Source of the DNA: an uncultured Lachnospiraceae bacterium
GTDB taxonomy: Bacteria > Bacillota > Clostridia > Lachnospirales > Lachnospiraceae
Length of the DNA: 52,650 nucleotides
Assembly: GCA_910588655.1 (NCBI GenBank)
Contig: CAJUPJ010000022.1
Span: 1 to 52,650, forward strand
Reading direction: 5' to 3'
The notes beneath the pieces are model-generated. The model had not been told where the DNA came from. It saw nothing but the letters and a program-made list of their open reading frames with translations, and did no database searches. Each line of letters begins with the position of its first letter. Position 1 is the stretch's first letter. The position numbers and the translations under genes are program-made. Shown one piece after another: positions 26,873-34,078 of this stretch.

Positions 26873-28378
26873 TTATTTCTTTATACGAAGCATTGTAACA
26901 CTATTAGAAGGGAGTTTTACAGAAATATTGTCTATGCTTTCTGTATAATCCTTAAAGTCCCTTTCTGTAACTTCTTCTGGAGCTTCAAATGTATTGTATG
27001 CACGTATATCAGAATTTGTAACAATCTTTGCTTCTGTAACCTTATAGCCAGTTCCAGCCAGCTTAATATTCATATCCTCAGAAGCTTCTGCTGAAAGGTT
27101 GTTTAATGTAATGGTTATTATACCATCCTCATCTTTGGATACTGATTCTGTAATCTTAGGAACATTCCATTTCTTTGTACCTGTTTCACCTGCTCCTGTA
27201 ACTGCACTTTCCAGAAGTTTTGCACCCTGGTGGTAACGGTACATATGCATTACATGGTAAGTAGGTGTCTTAACCATATCTGCACCTTCCGTAAGCAGTA
27301 CAGCCTGTAATACATTTACCATCTGCGCAAGTGCAGCAATCTTTACCCTGTCACAATGTTTATTAAATATATTAAGGGTTATGCCAGCAATAAGTGCGTC
27401 ACGTACTGTATTCTGCTGGTAAAGGAAACCAGGGTTAGTACCAGGTTCATTAGTATACCATGCACCCCATTCATCTACACACATTCCAATCTTCTTGCCA
27501 GGGTCGTATTTATCCATAATTGCACCATGCCTTGTAATAAGCTTGTCCATACAAAGTGCTTTATAAAGTGTCTTATACCAAACCTTGTCACTGAAAACTG
27601 TTGCACTTCCCTTTCTCTTCCACCCTTCTGGATGCACATAATAGTGGAGTGAAAGGTAATCCATAAAACCGTGGAACTTCTTCCCATGGTCAAATGCTGT
27701 TTTTAACACGCCCTCTGTCCAGTAGTAATCATCAACATTAGCCCCGCAGCACACCTTTTTAATGGATTTATTCTTGTCATAGTTTCTTACATAAGTCTGG
27801 TAACGGCGGTATTCATTGGCATAATACTCTGGTGTCATATTGCCGCCACAGCCCCAGTTTTCATTGCCAACACCAAAGAAATCAACTGTCCATGGTTCTT
27901 TATGCCCATTAGCTGCCCTTAAATCTGCCATTGGTGATACACCATTAAATGTCATATACTCAACCCATTCTGACATTTCCTGTACAGTCCCACTTCCCAG
28001 GTTTCCGTTAATATAAGTTTTACAGCCAATCTGGCGGCAAAGTTCCATATATTCATGTGTACCAAAACTGTTGTCCTCTACAACACCGCCCCAGTGTGTA
28101 TTAATCATTTTCTTTCTGCCTGACTTCTCACCAATGCCATCCTTCCAGTGGTATTCATCAGCAAAACATCCGCCTGGCCAGCGCAGCACAGGGACTTGCA
28201 GCTCTTTAAGTGCCCCAACAACATCTGTCCTCATTCCATTTTCATTAGGTATATCAGAGTTTTCACCTACATAAATCCCCTCATAAATACACCTTCCAAG
28301 ATGTTCAGAAAAATGCCCATAAACTTCTGGCTCAATCTTTCCAAGCTCATTCTCTTCATTAATAAATAATTCAGCCAT
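26873..28378 (-). CDS. abfA: GH51 alpha-L-arabinofuranosidase (intracellular)
   Basis: A 501-residue enzyme without a signal peptide, as usual for GH51. It releases terminal arabinofuranose from arabino-oligosaccharides with retention. Catalytic residues can be placed: acid/base Glu173 in GVGNENWGCGG and nucleophile Glu303 in MCVDEWGAWY. VYGHFSEHLGRCIYEG (19-34) and LRWPGGCFADEYHWKDGIG (65-83) are other family blocks of the (beta/alpha)8 barrel. The C-terminal 120 residues form the expected beta jelly roll. Length matches GH51 of Bacillus and Clostridium. The ATG has a GGAGGAATTATAA leader. It follows the GH43 gene at 28441 by 62 bases and acts with it on imported oligosaccharides. Confidence 0.96.
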   Translation of the reverse strand: MAELFINEENELGKIEPEVYGHFSEHLGRCIYEGIYVGENSDIPNENGMRTDVVGALKELQVPVLRWPGGCFADEYHWKDGIGEKSGRKKMINTHWGGVVEDNSFGTHEYMELCRQIGCKTYINGNLGSGTVQEMSEWVEYMTFNGVSPMADLRAANGHKEPWTVDFFGVGNENWGCGGNMTPEYYANEYRRYQTYVRNYDKNKSIKKVCCGANVDDYYWTEGVLKTAFDHGKKFHGFMDYLSLHYYVHPEGWKRKGSATVFSDKVWYKTLYKALCMDKLITRHGAIMDKYDPGKKIGMCVDEWGAWYTNEPGTNPGFLYQQNTVRDALIAGITLNIFNKHCDRVKIAALAQMVNVLQAVLLTEGADMVKTPTYHVMHMYRYHQGAKLLESAVTGAGETGTKKWNVPKITESVSKDEDGIITITLNNLSAEASEDMNIKLAGTGYKVTEAKIVTNSDIRAYNTFEAPEEVTERDFKDYTESIDNISVKLPSNSVTMLRIKK

Positions 28379-28440
28379 TTATAATTCCTCCCATTTTACA
28401 TTTTTCAAAATATTATATTTTAACCGTTCACAATCCTGGT

Positions 28441-29397
28441 TTAATTATCATATGAGAATACCGGCCTGTTATTTTCATCCCATTTTATCTTCATAAGCAT
28501 TGCATGGCGGTTAGGGTTATAGAGAGGGTCTCCTGTTATCTCTGTTTCTTTACGCGCATGGTAAACAAGTATATCATTCCCTTCTTCATCTACTGTAAAT
28601 GAATTGTGCCCTGGTCCATATATTTCAAGTTCATTGCTTGTCCTTAAAACCGGATATCTTTCTTTTTTCCATGAAAGCGGGTCAAGCAGGTCAGTGTTCT
28701 CATCTGCTGTAAGCATTCCCATACAATAATTTACACCTGTGTCACTTGCAGAATATGTAAGATAAATCTTTCCGCCACGTTTAATTACAGCTGGCCCTTC
28801 ATTTACCCAGAAACCTATACGCTCCCAGTCATAATCAGGTGTTGTAAGAAGAACCTGTACTGTTTCAAGCTGGTATCCAGATTTCATTTCAGCAATATAT
28901 AAGTTTGAAATCTGTGGCCCTACACTTACTTTCTCAGCCCATACATAATAATATTTCCCTTTGTTCTCAAAAACTGTTGCATCAAGTGAAAATGCTTCAA
29001 ATGAGAATATATCCCCTTCTGCACGCTGCATCTTGCCTTTCTCTATCCATTCGTCATTATATGGGTCATCCCCTTGGCACTCAAGTACATATGGGCGGAT
29101 ATTCCATATATTTTCTTTCTCACCACCTGCAAAATATATATACCATTTTCCAAAAAGAAAATGCATTTCAGGCGCCCAGATGTGTTCACTCATAATACCA
29201 CTGTCATGTTTTAACCATACAGTTTTTTCTTCTGCATCTGCAAGACCTGCCAGTGTTTTAGAACGACGCAGCGCTATACGGTCATAGCTTGGTATTGATG
29301 CTGTAAAATAATACCATCCATCCTTAAAACACACATAAGGGTCTGCCCTCTGTAAAATCCAAGGTTCATTAAATTTTAACTCTTTACTTTCTGACAT
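28441..29397 (-). CDS. Intracellular GH43 exo-alpha-1,5-L-arabinofuranosidase-like enzyme
   Basis: A 318-residue single-domain GH43 enzyme with no export signal. The start chosen is ATG 29397, 8 bases after GAGAGGATGG; an in-frame ATG at 29409 lies on that ribosome site. Propeller residues: base Asp19 in QRADPYV, Asp139 in FSLDATVF and acid Glu200 in WVNEGPAVI, followed by GPGHNSFTVDEEG, the common final blade motif. It looks like the GH43 subfamily 26 type, whose members release arabinose from the non-reducing end of 1,5-arabino-oligosaccharides. Together with the GH51 enzyme it should complete breakdown in the cytoplasm. It follows the terminator of the binding protein gene but appears to have its own promoter built over that terminator. 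Confidence 0.9.
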   Translation of the reverse strand: MSESKELKFNEPWILQRADPYVCFKDGWYYFTASIPSYDRIALRRSKTLAGLADAEEKTVWLKHDSGIMSEHIWAPEMHFLFGKWYIYFAGGEKENIWNIRPYVLECQGDDPYNDEWIEKGKMQRAEGDIFSFEAFSLDATVFENKGKYYYVWAEKVSVGPQISNLYIAEMKSGYQLETVQVLLTTPDYDWERIGFWVNEGPAVIKRGGKIYLTYSASDTGVNYCMGMLTADENTDLLDPLSWKKERYPVLRTSNELEIYGPGHNSFTVDEEGNDILVYHARKETEITGDPLYNPNRHAMLMKIKWDENNRPVFSYDN

Positions 29398-29418
29398 AAA
29401 AACTACCATCCTCTCTGC

Positions 29419-29447
29419 ATTTTAATTTATTCTGTAAAAAAAGGCAA
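29419..29447 (-). promoter_or_regulatory. Candidate promoter overlapping a terminator
   Basis: On the minus strand TTGCCT (29447-29442) sits in the closing arm of the terminator hairpin, the seven-T tract is part of the 17-base spacer, and TAAAAT (29424-29419) is the minus 10 box. The leader to ATG 29397 would be about 15 bases, enough only for the ribosome site. Confidence 0.45.
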
Positions 29448-29465
29448 GACACAATGCCTTGCCTT
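29436..29465 (-). terminator. Terminator of the sugar-binding lipoprotein gene
   Basis: An 8-bp stem (CTTGCCTT and AAGGCAAG in genomic order 29441-29448 and 29458-29465) is followed by seven T on the minus strand, 46 bases after the stop codon at 29511. Confidence 0.85.
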
Positions 29466-29510
29466 AAAATTAATCAATAACAGGTATTATATAAATAATG
29501 CCATTTATTA

Positions 29511-31115
29511 TTACTGGTTTTCTTCTATCATCTGTTCATACTTTGCAATTTCATCATCTGAAAGTACACCATATCCATCAGGCCCGAAGTAATTAATCAT
29601 AGCAGTTGCATGATACCAGTTAGCTTTAGTTGTAGCCTCATCTGCAAAGTCTGCTGCTTTCTTCTTACCAGAGTCTACTGCTGGATGTATACCACCATCT
29701 TCAATCTTGTTAAAGTATTCATCACAATAGTTCCAATATCCTGCAATACTGGTCCATCCATAAGGGATAGGCTCCATACAGCTTGCAAAATACTCTCTCC
29801 AGTGCTCTTTATGCTCATCATCCATTCCGTCACAGAACATATCAATATATCCATCCCAGATTTCCTGGTCTGTTGTGATAGGCGCTGGCATAGTAACATG
29901 CTTAAGAGGAGTGCCTGCTGCATCTACATTCTCAGCATTGTTATACATCTCAATCCTTGTCTTCCAGCCATTCTTGCCAAATGCCATAAACTTAAGAAGC
30001 TCATATGCTTCACGTGGATATTCACATGATGTTGTAAGTCCGCCAAAGTCTATAGTTGCTATTGTATGGTGAAGGTCTGTTGAAGCATCTTCTTCACTTA
30101 CTGCTGGTACAACATAAGGTACAATATCAAGGTCTTTCTCTTTGTACTCTTCTTTATTCCATGTGTTCTGGAATGTCCAGAAAGCTTCTGTAAATAATGC
30201 AACATGGCCTGTATTACCACACCACTCTTCAAAGTTACCTGTCCAGTTCTCCATTTCAATAGTCTTTGTTTCTGGTGCAATATATCCACCCTGTTTTAAA
30301 TCTGCAAATTCCTGTTCACCAACTGCCCAGATACTAAGGTCAAAGTCTGTACCATCAAAACCAAACTCACCCTGGATTGTCTGTGCAGCAGCAATTCCAT
30401 AATATGAATCAAGCCTGTTATAGAAACCACAGCCAAAGTATGCCATATTATCTGGTGAATCTTTAACTGTACAATCCTTAATAAGTTTAATCATGTCGCT
30501 CCATTTCCAGTTTCTGTCAGGAGCAGGTACATTCAGTTTCTTAAGTACATTTAAATCAATATACATTCCTGTAGGGAAAAACTTAACAGGCACACCATAT
30601 CTTGCACTTGTAGCATAGCATCCAAGACCACACTCATTAACTGTTGCTGCAAGTTCCTTTGTTTCAGGGTCAGAATCCCAGAATTCTGAAACATCCCTTA
30701 ACAGATAGTTGCTTAATGCAAAATCGGCATCAGAATACATAATTGCATCTGGCGCTTTGTTATTAGAAACAAGTGTATTAAGAGTCTCATTGTATGTTGC
30801 AACATCATTAAAAACTGCATTTACTTTAATGTTTGGATAAAGTTCCTCAAATCTCTTTGCAAGATATTCAACTGTCTCTTTCTGGTCAAAATGGAAATAT
30901 GTAAGTTCAATATCATCCTTAGTCAGGTCTGTTGCTACCTGGTACTTAATCCCATTAATTTCCTTTTCCTCAGTTTCACCAGAAACAGCCTTTGTTTCAC
31001 TCTTACCCTGGTTAGTAGCAGCATCTCCGCCACCACCGCCACCTTTGTTTCCACATCCTGCAAGCCCAAATACCATAGACATGGAAAGTGCTAATGCTAA
31101 TAATTTTTTCCTCAT
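29511..31115 (-). CDS. Sugar ABC transporter substrate-binding lipoprotein
   Basis: About 534 residues from ATG 31115, preceded by AAAGGAGGAAG; an upstream in-frame start at 31148 lacks a ribosome site. The signal sequence ends with a canonical lipobox, GLAGC (Cys at about 22), followed by a glycine-rich spacer. The mature part is a family 1 extracellular solute-binding protein: DDIELTYFHFDQKETVEYLAKRF opens the first lobe, PDAIMYSDADFAL, then GVPVKFFPTGMYIDLNVLKKL, and a CEYPREAYELLKFMAFGKNG hinge block later. Inferred ligand: arabino-oligosaccharides, by its place just upstream of two intracellular arabinofuranosidases. It is separated from the permease genes that should partner it by about 0.93 kb of structured non-coding DNA, and has its own promoter, which allows it to be made in excess over the permeases. 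Confidence 0.92.
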   Translation of the reverse strand: MRKKLLALALSMSMVFGLAGCGNKGGGGGGDAATNQGKSETKAVSGETEEKEINGIKYQVATDLTKDDIELTYFHFDQKETVEYLAKRFEELYPNIKVNAVFNDVATYNETLNTLVSNNKAPDAIMYSDADFALSNYLLRDVSEFWDSDPETKELAATVNECGLGCYATSARYGVPVKFFPTGMYIDLNVLKKLNVPAPDRNWKWSDMIKLIKDCTVKDSPDNMAYFGCGFYNRLDSYYGIAAAQTIQGEFGFDGTDFDLSIWAVGEQEFADLKQGGYIAPETKTIEMENWTGNFEEWCGNTGHVALFTEAFWTFQNTWNKEEYKEKDLDIVPYVVPAVSEEDASTDLHHTIATIDFGGLTTSCEYPREAYELLKFMAFGKNGWKTRIEMYNNAENVDAAGTPLKHVTMPAPITTDQEIWDGYIDMFCDGMDDEHKEHWREYFASCMEPIPYGWTSIAGYWNYCDEYFNKIEDGGIHPAVDSGKKKAADFADEATTKANWYHATAMINYFGPDGYGVLSDDEIAKYEQMIEENQ

Positions 31116-31161
31116 ACTTCTTCCTCCTTTTAGATATATTTTCTCCAAAATTCTCCCTGAT

Positions 31162-31197
31162 GTAGTAGATTATAACATATTCCTACTACGATTTCTA
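31162..31197 (-). promoter_or_regulatory. Promoter with dyad around the minus 10 box
   Basis: TATAAT (31174-31169) with a weaker minus 35 TAGAAA (31197-31192), 17 bases apart, reads toward the binding lipoprotein. A perfect 7-bp dyad (GTAGTAG at 31162-31168, CTACTAC at 31183-31189) brackets the minus 10 region, as an operator would. Confidence 0.55.
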
Positions 31198-31228
31198 CAC
31201 TTTTATGTAAATTATTTTACATTTTTAT

Positions 31229-31322
31229 AGGTGTTGTATCTGTATTGTTTTTTGTGTTGTATTTTATTGTTTTGTATTGTGTTCTGCTGCATTGTATTGT
31301 GCTATGCTGTGTTGTGTTGTAT
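31229..31322 (-). other. C/A-only tract in transporter intergenic region
   Basis: On the minus (sense) strand this stretch is nearly all A and C with very few G or T, made of ACAATAC-like units. It is unstructured and C-over-G biased, between the folded elements and the lipoprotein promoter. A Rho-dependent termination region or a simple-sequence expansion would look like this. Confidence 0.45.
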
Positions 31323-31484
31323 GGCAGCAGTTTCCTGTATTTCCTTAGGGATGCACGCTCCCGCTACGACATCGCACGCAATGGATGCATAAAGCCCCTA
31401 TGTTCCTTCGGAACATTTAATACGGGGCTTAAGCACCAGCGGCTCTGTAGTGCATCCTACAGGAAATACAGGAAACATGCTGCC
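31323..31484 (+). repeat. Structured palindromic element, copy A
   Basis: Outer arms 31323-31355 and 31451-31484 are reverse complements over about 33 bases with few differences (GGCAGCA..TTTCCTGTATTTCCT). They enclose a core (31356-31450) holding a nested hairpin: AAGCCC with GGGCTT and an inner ATGTTCC/GGAACAT stem with a three-base loop. The core matches copy B at 31770-31866 in inverted orientation at roughly 85 percent by eye, but the outer arms are unrelated to those of B. Confidence 0.8.
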
Positions 31485-31536
31485 TAATCCACACTCCTGC
31501 AGCCTCCACTAAAACCCAGCAGACCACACCTGAGGT

Positions 31537-31616
31537 TTTTTATTCTGCTGGTGGTACACACAACCAATATATATAGTACACCAGTATACAACACACTGTA
31601 TTTTTATTCTGCTGGT
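31537..31616. repeat. Direct repeat pair and CCAGCA/TGCTGG stems
   Basis: TTTTTATTCTGCTGGT occurs at 31537-31552 and 31601-31616. CCAGCAGA just upstream pairs with TCTGCTGG of the first copy. Between copies A and B (31485-31734) several CCAGCA/TGCTGG pairs recur, so the spacer is also composed of short inverted units. Confidence 0.55.
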
Positions 31617-31734
31617 TGCACACACCCAGAAAAGTATTTTTTAGCTGGTAACTTGCACTCTCTAAATCTTTCTCAACACCCAGCATGTTTTCTGGCAATA
31701 TGAAGATTGCTGGTTTCTTCTCAAAGTGTAGATT

Positions 31735-31901
31735 GCTGGCAAATTCCAAATGTGCTTACATGAACAAGCTGTACAAAGCCGCTGGTGCTTAAGCCCTGTC
31801 TTAAAATGTTCCGCAGGAACATTAAGGGCTTTATGCACCATTGCGTGCGAGTCCAAGCGGAAGCGTGCTTGGCTCATGTAAGACACTTTGGATTTGCCAG
31901 C
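31735..31901 (-). repeat. Structured palindromic element, copy B
   Basis: Outer arms 31735-31769 and 31867-31901 pair over about 35 bases with few differences (GCTGGCAAAT..CTTACATGA). The core in between is the inverted relative of copy A: GGTGC...GCACC, AAGCCC...GGGCTT and ATGTTCC...GGAACAT nested in one stem. A further relative of the right arm (CACTTTGAAATTGCCAGG) lies at 31986-32003. From here to 32046 no gene is seen. Confidence 0.8.
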
Positions 31902-32046
31902 ACACCCAGTATATGCAATTTTTAAACATCTTTTCTTAACTTAATGACATTGTAACGTAGCTGCAGCGTACTCCTGGTAAAAACACTTTGAAATTGCCAG
32001 GTATTACACACCCCAGAAACCACCATGCCACCACGCCAGAAACATA

Positions 32047-33075
32047 TTACTCACCAGTGATACCTGTACGGTCTATACTTTCAACAAAGTATCTCTGTAA
32101 TACAAAGTACATAAGCAGCAGTGGCAGTATACTAAGCATTGTACCAGACATATTTATGGATTCATTAATACTTGCCGCTCCATTTGCAGCTGTCTGCGCA
32201 TACTTGTCATAGTTTGTTGCAAAGTTCTTTAACTGGATTATAAGTGAAGTCCAGCCTGATTTTGTAGTGATACCTGATACATACATAGATGTAAGGTAAG
32301 ACTCATTCCAGTACCATACAAATGAGAAAAGTGATACTGTTATAATAGCAGGTGCTGCTGAAGGAAGTGAAATCCTGTAGAATGACTTCCAGTAACCAGC
32401 ACCATCTATCTGTGCAGCTTCTATAAGCACTTTTGGCACTTGCCTGAAGAACTGCCAGAATATAAGTATAAATATTGGTGCATTTATTCCCATGCCAAGG
32501 ATTGCAGGAAGGATGAATGCCCATATTGTACCAAGGATACCCATGTTTGAATAAAGTACATATGTAGGTATCATTGTTACCTGGCTAGGAAGTATAAATG
32601 TAAATAATATTATACCAAGTACAACTTTCTTGCCTGGGAATTCAAAACGTGCAAGCCCATATCCAATTATTGAACATGATATAAGGTTACATAATGTTGG
32701 CAGTCCTGCAATAAGTATGCTCTGTCCAAATGACTTCCAGAAATCCATACTCTTTGCTGCCTGCTTATAGTTATCAAGATTGAAGGAGCTTGGTATCCAG
32801 TTAATAGATGAATCAAGCAAATCATCAAGTGTCATAAAGCTGCTGCTTAACATATGAAGTATAGGGTAAATATATATAAAACCTATACAGATTAAAAGGG
32901 CATAAATTACAAATACTTTCAGAAATCCTTCCCTGTCCTTAGAGCCAAGCATAAACTTACGGAATTTATCCTTTGTTATCTGCTTTTTATCTTTAATAAG
33001 GACTTCACCTGAAGGAGTTACTATCTGTTCTGCACTAGCTTTATCCCCTGCTTGCTTTTGCATTCTTTTTAGCAT
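32047..33075 (-). CDS. Sugar ABC transporter permease, MalG/AraQ type (second pair)
   Basis: A 342-residue membrane protein of the MalG type with six predicted helices, after a charged N-terminal extension of about 55 residues. The conserved EAA loop is visible as EAAQIDGAGYWKSFYRISLPSAAP (about 236-259), the site that docks the ATPase. It pairs with the MalF-type permease upstream; the genes overlap by 35 bases, and the GGAGGAG site 8 bases before ATG 33075 lies in the upstream coding region. No ATPase gene is found in the window, so a shared MsmX-type ATPase is expected. Inferred cargo: arabino-oligosaccharides delivered by the lipoprotein at 29511. Its transcript should run into the structured elements downstream. 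Confidence 0.93.
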   Translation of the reverse strand: MLKRMQKQAGDKASAEQIVTPSGEVLIKDKKQITKDKFRKFMLGSKDREGFLKVFVIYALLICIGFIYIYPILHMLSSSFMTLDDLLDSSINWIPSSFNLDNYKQAAKSMDFWKSFGQSILIAGLPTLCNLISCSIIGYGLARFEFPGKKVVLGIILFTFILPSQVTMIPTYVLYSNMGILGTIWAFILPAILGMGINAPIFILIFWQFFRQVPKVLIEAAQIDGAGYWKSFYRISLPSAAPAIITVSLFSFVWYWNESYLTSMYVSGITTKSGWTSLIIQLKNFATNYDKYAQTAANGAASINESINMSGTMLSILPLLLMYFVLQRYFVESIDRTGITGE

Positions 33076-34078
33076 TTCTTGCGCTCCTCCTTTCTATCTG
33101 TTTCAGCTGGCGCTGCTCTTTCTTATGGGCTTTCTTCGCTTTCTTAACCTGTTTCTCATATACATCCTTCCTGGACATAAACAGCCCGGCGAATAAACCT
33201 ACCATAAGAAGCACTACAATGGAATACATCCATGCCATTGCGGAAGCATAACCATAACCTTTTTCCTGTGTGCCCGAAAACATTGAGTCCTGTATAAGCC
33301 CTATAATTGAGTTCTGTTCATTGTTAGATATAAATACGATTGTATATACAATATTAAGCAAAATCATAGGTTTGATGTTTGGAAGTGTAATCTTCCAGAA
33401 ACACTCCCAGCCTGAACCACCATCAATCTTAGCAGCTTCATACATTGACCTGTCAATTTTCTGTAATGCTGAGATAAATATCAGTATCTGTACACCTGAA
33501 TACCAGAGTATTGTAACCATATTCTCAAAAAGGTCTGATATAGGGTCAGCCAGCGCTCCTGGCAATGATGACTCCAGTATAGAAGTAATTGCCTGTGTAT
33601 CAATAGATGTAAGGCTTCCTGCACCTTCCTGGTTAAGCATCCCAAGTATAGGCCCGCTGACTATAATAACAGGAAGGAAGAATATAAGCCTGAAAAATCC
33701 CTTGCCTTTTACATTCTGGTTAAGCATTATTGCTATAATCAGAGCAAAGACTACTATTATTGGTACTGAAATAATTGTTGAAACGAGATAACTAATCATC
33801 TCAGTTGTAAAATCGGTCTGTGAGAATAATATTTCAGTAAAGTTGCCATAGCCTACATACCTGAATCTCATCCCAAGAGGTGTCATACGCATGTTATTTA
33901 ATGCATACCTGAAGGATGTTATAAGCGGATATGCAAGGAACACAAGCGCACCAACAATCCAAGGTGTTATAAATAACAGTCCCACTATTGCATCTCTTTT
34001 GGCAAGGCTTCCTTCTTTAAGCTTCCTTTTGTTCTTCTTGCTCATCTTATCTTCTTTGCCTGGATTTTTTTTACTCAT
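33041..34078 (-). CDS. Sugar ABC transporter permease, MalF/AraP type (second pair)
   Basis: About 345 residues starting at ATG 34078, which overlaps the TAA stop of the DUF5696 gene; a GCAGGTG site lies about 7 bases upstream. A very basic cytoplasmic N-terminus (SKKNPGKEDKMSKKNKRK) precedes six membrane segments beginning IVGLLFITPWIVGALVFLAYPLI. The EAA motif is EAAKIDGGSGWECFWKITLPNIKP (about 215-238 of this form). The C-terminus is again strongly basic and rich in Lys, Gln and Arg. It makes the heterodimer with the MalG-type protein encoded next. A longer open frame to 34108 lacks a ribosome site. Confidence 0.92.
   Translation of the reverse strand: MSKKNPGKEDKMSKKNKRKLKEGSLAKRDAIVGLLFITPWIVGALVFLAYPLITSFRYALNNMRMTPLGMRFRYVGYGNFTEILFSQTDFTTEMISYLVSTIISVPIIVVFALIIAIMLNQNVKGKGFFRLIFFLPVIIVSGPILGMLNQEGAGSLTSIDTQAITSILESSLPGALADPISDLFENMVTILWYSGVQILIFISALQKIDRSMYEAAKIDGGSGWECFWKITLPNIKPMILLNIVYTIVFISNNEQNSIIGLIQDSMFSGTQEKGYGYASAMAWMYSIVVLLMVGLFAGLFMSRKDVYEKQVKKAKKAHKKEQRQLKQIERRSARNAKKNAKASRG

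Noticed and set aside
31229..31630. CRISPR array
   Set aside because: Units are short, irregular and of simple sequence; there are no equal-length spacers and no cas genes.
31540..31886. Two open frames of about 70 codons in the transporter gap
   Set aside because: They run through the palindromic element B and the direct repeats, have no ribosome sites and no protein-like composition.
31323..31901. Composite transposon bounded by A and B
   Set aside because: The 250 bases in between carry no gene and no transposase, and the outer ends of A and B do not match one another.
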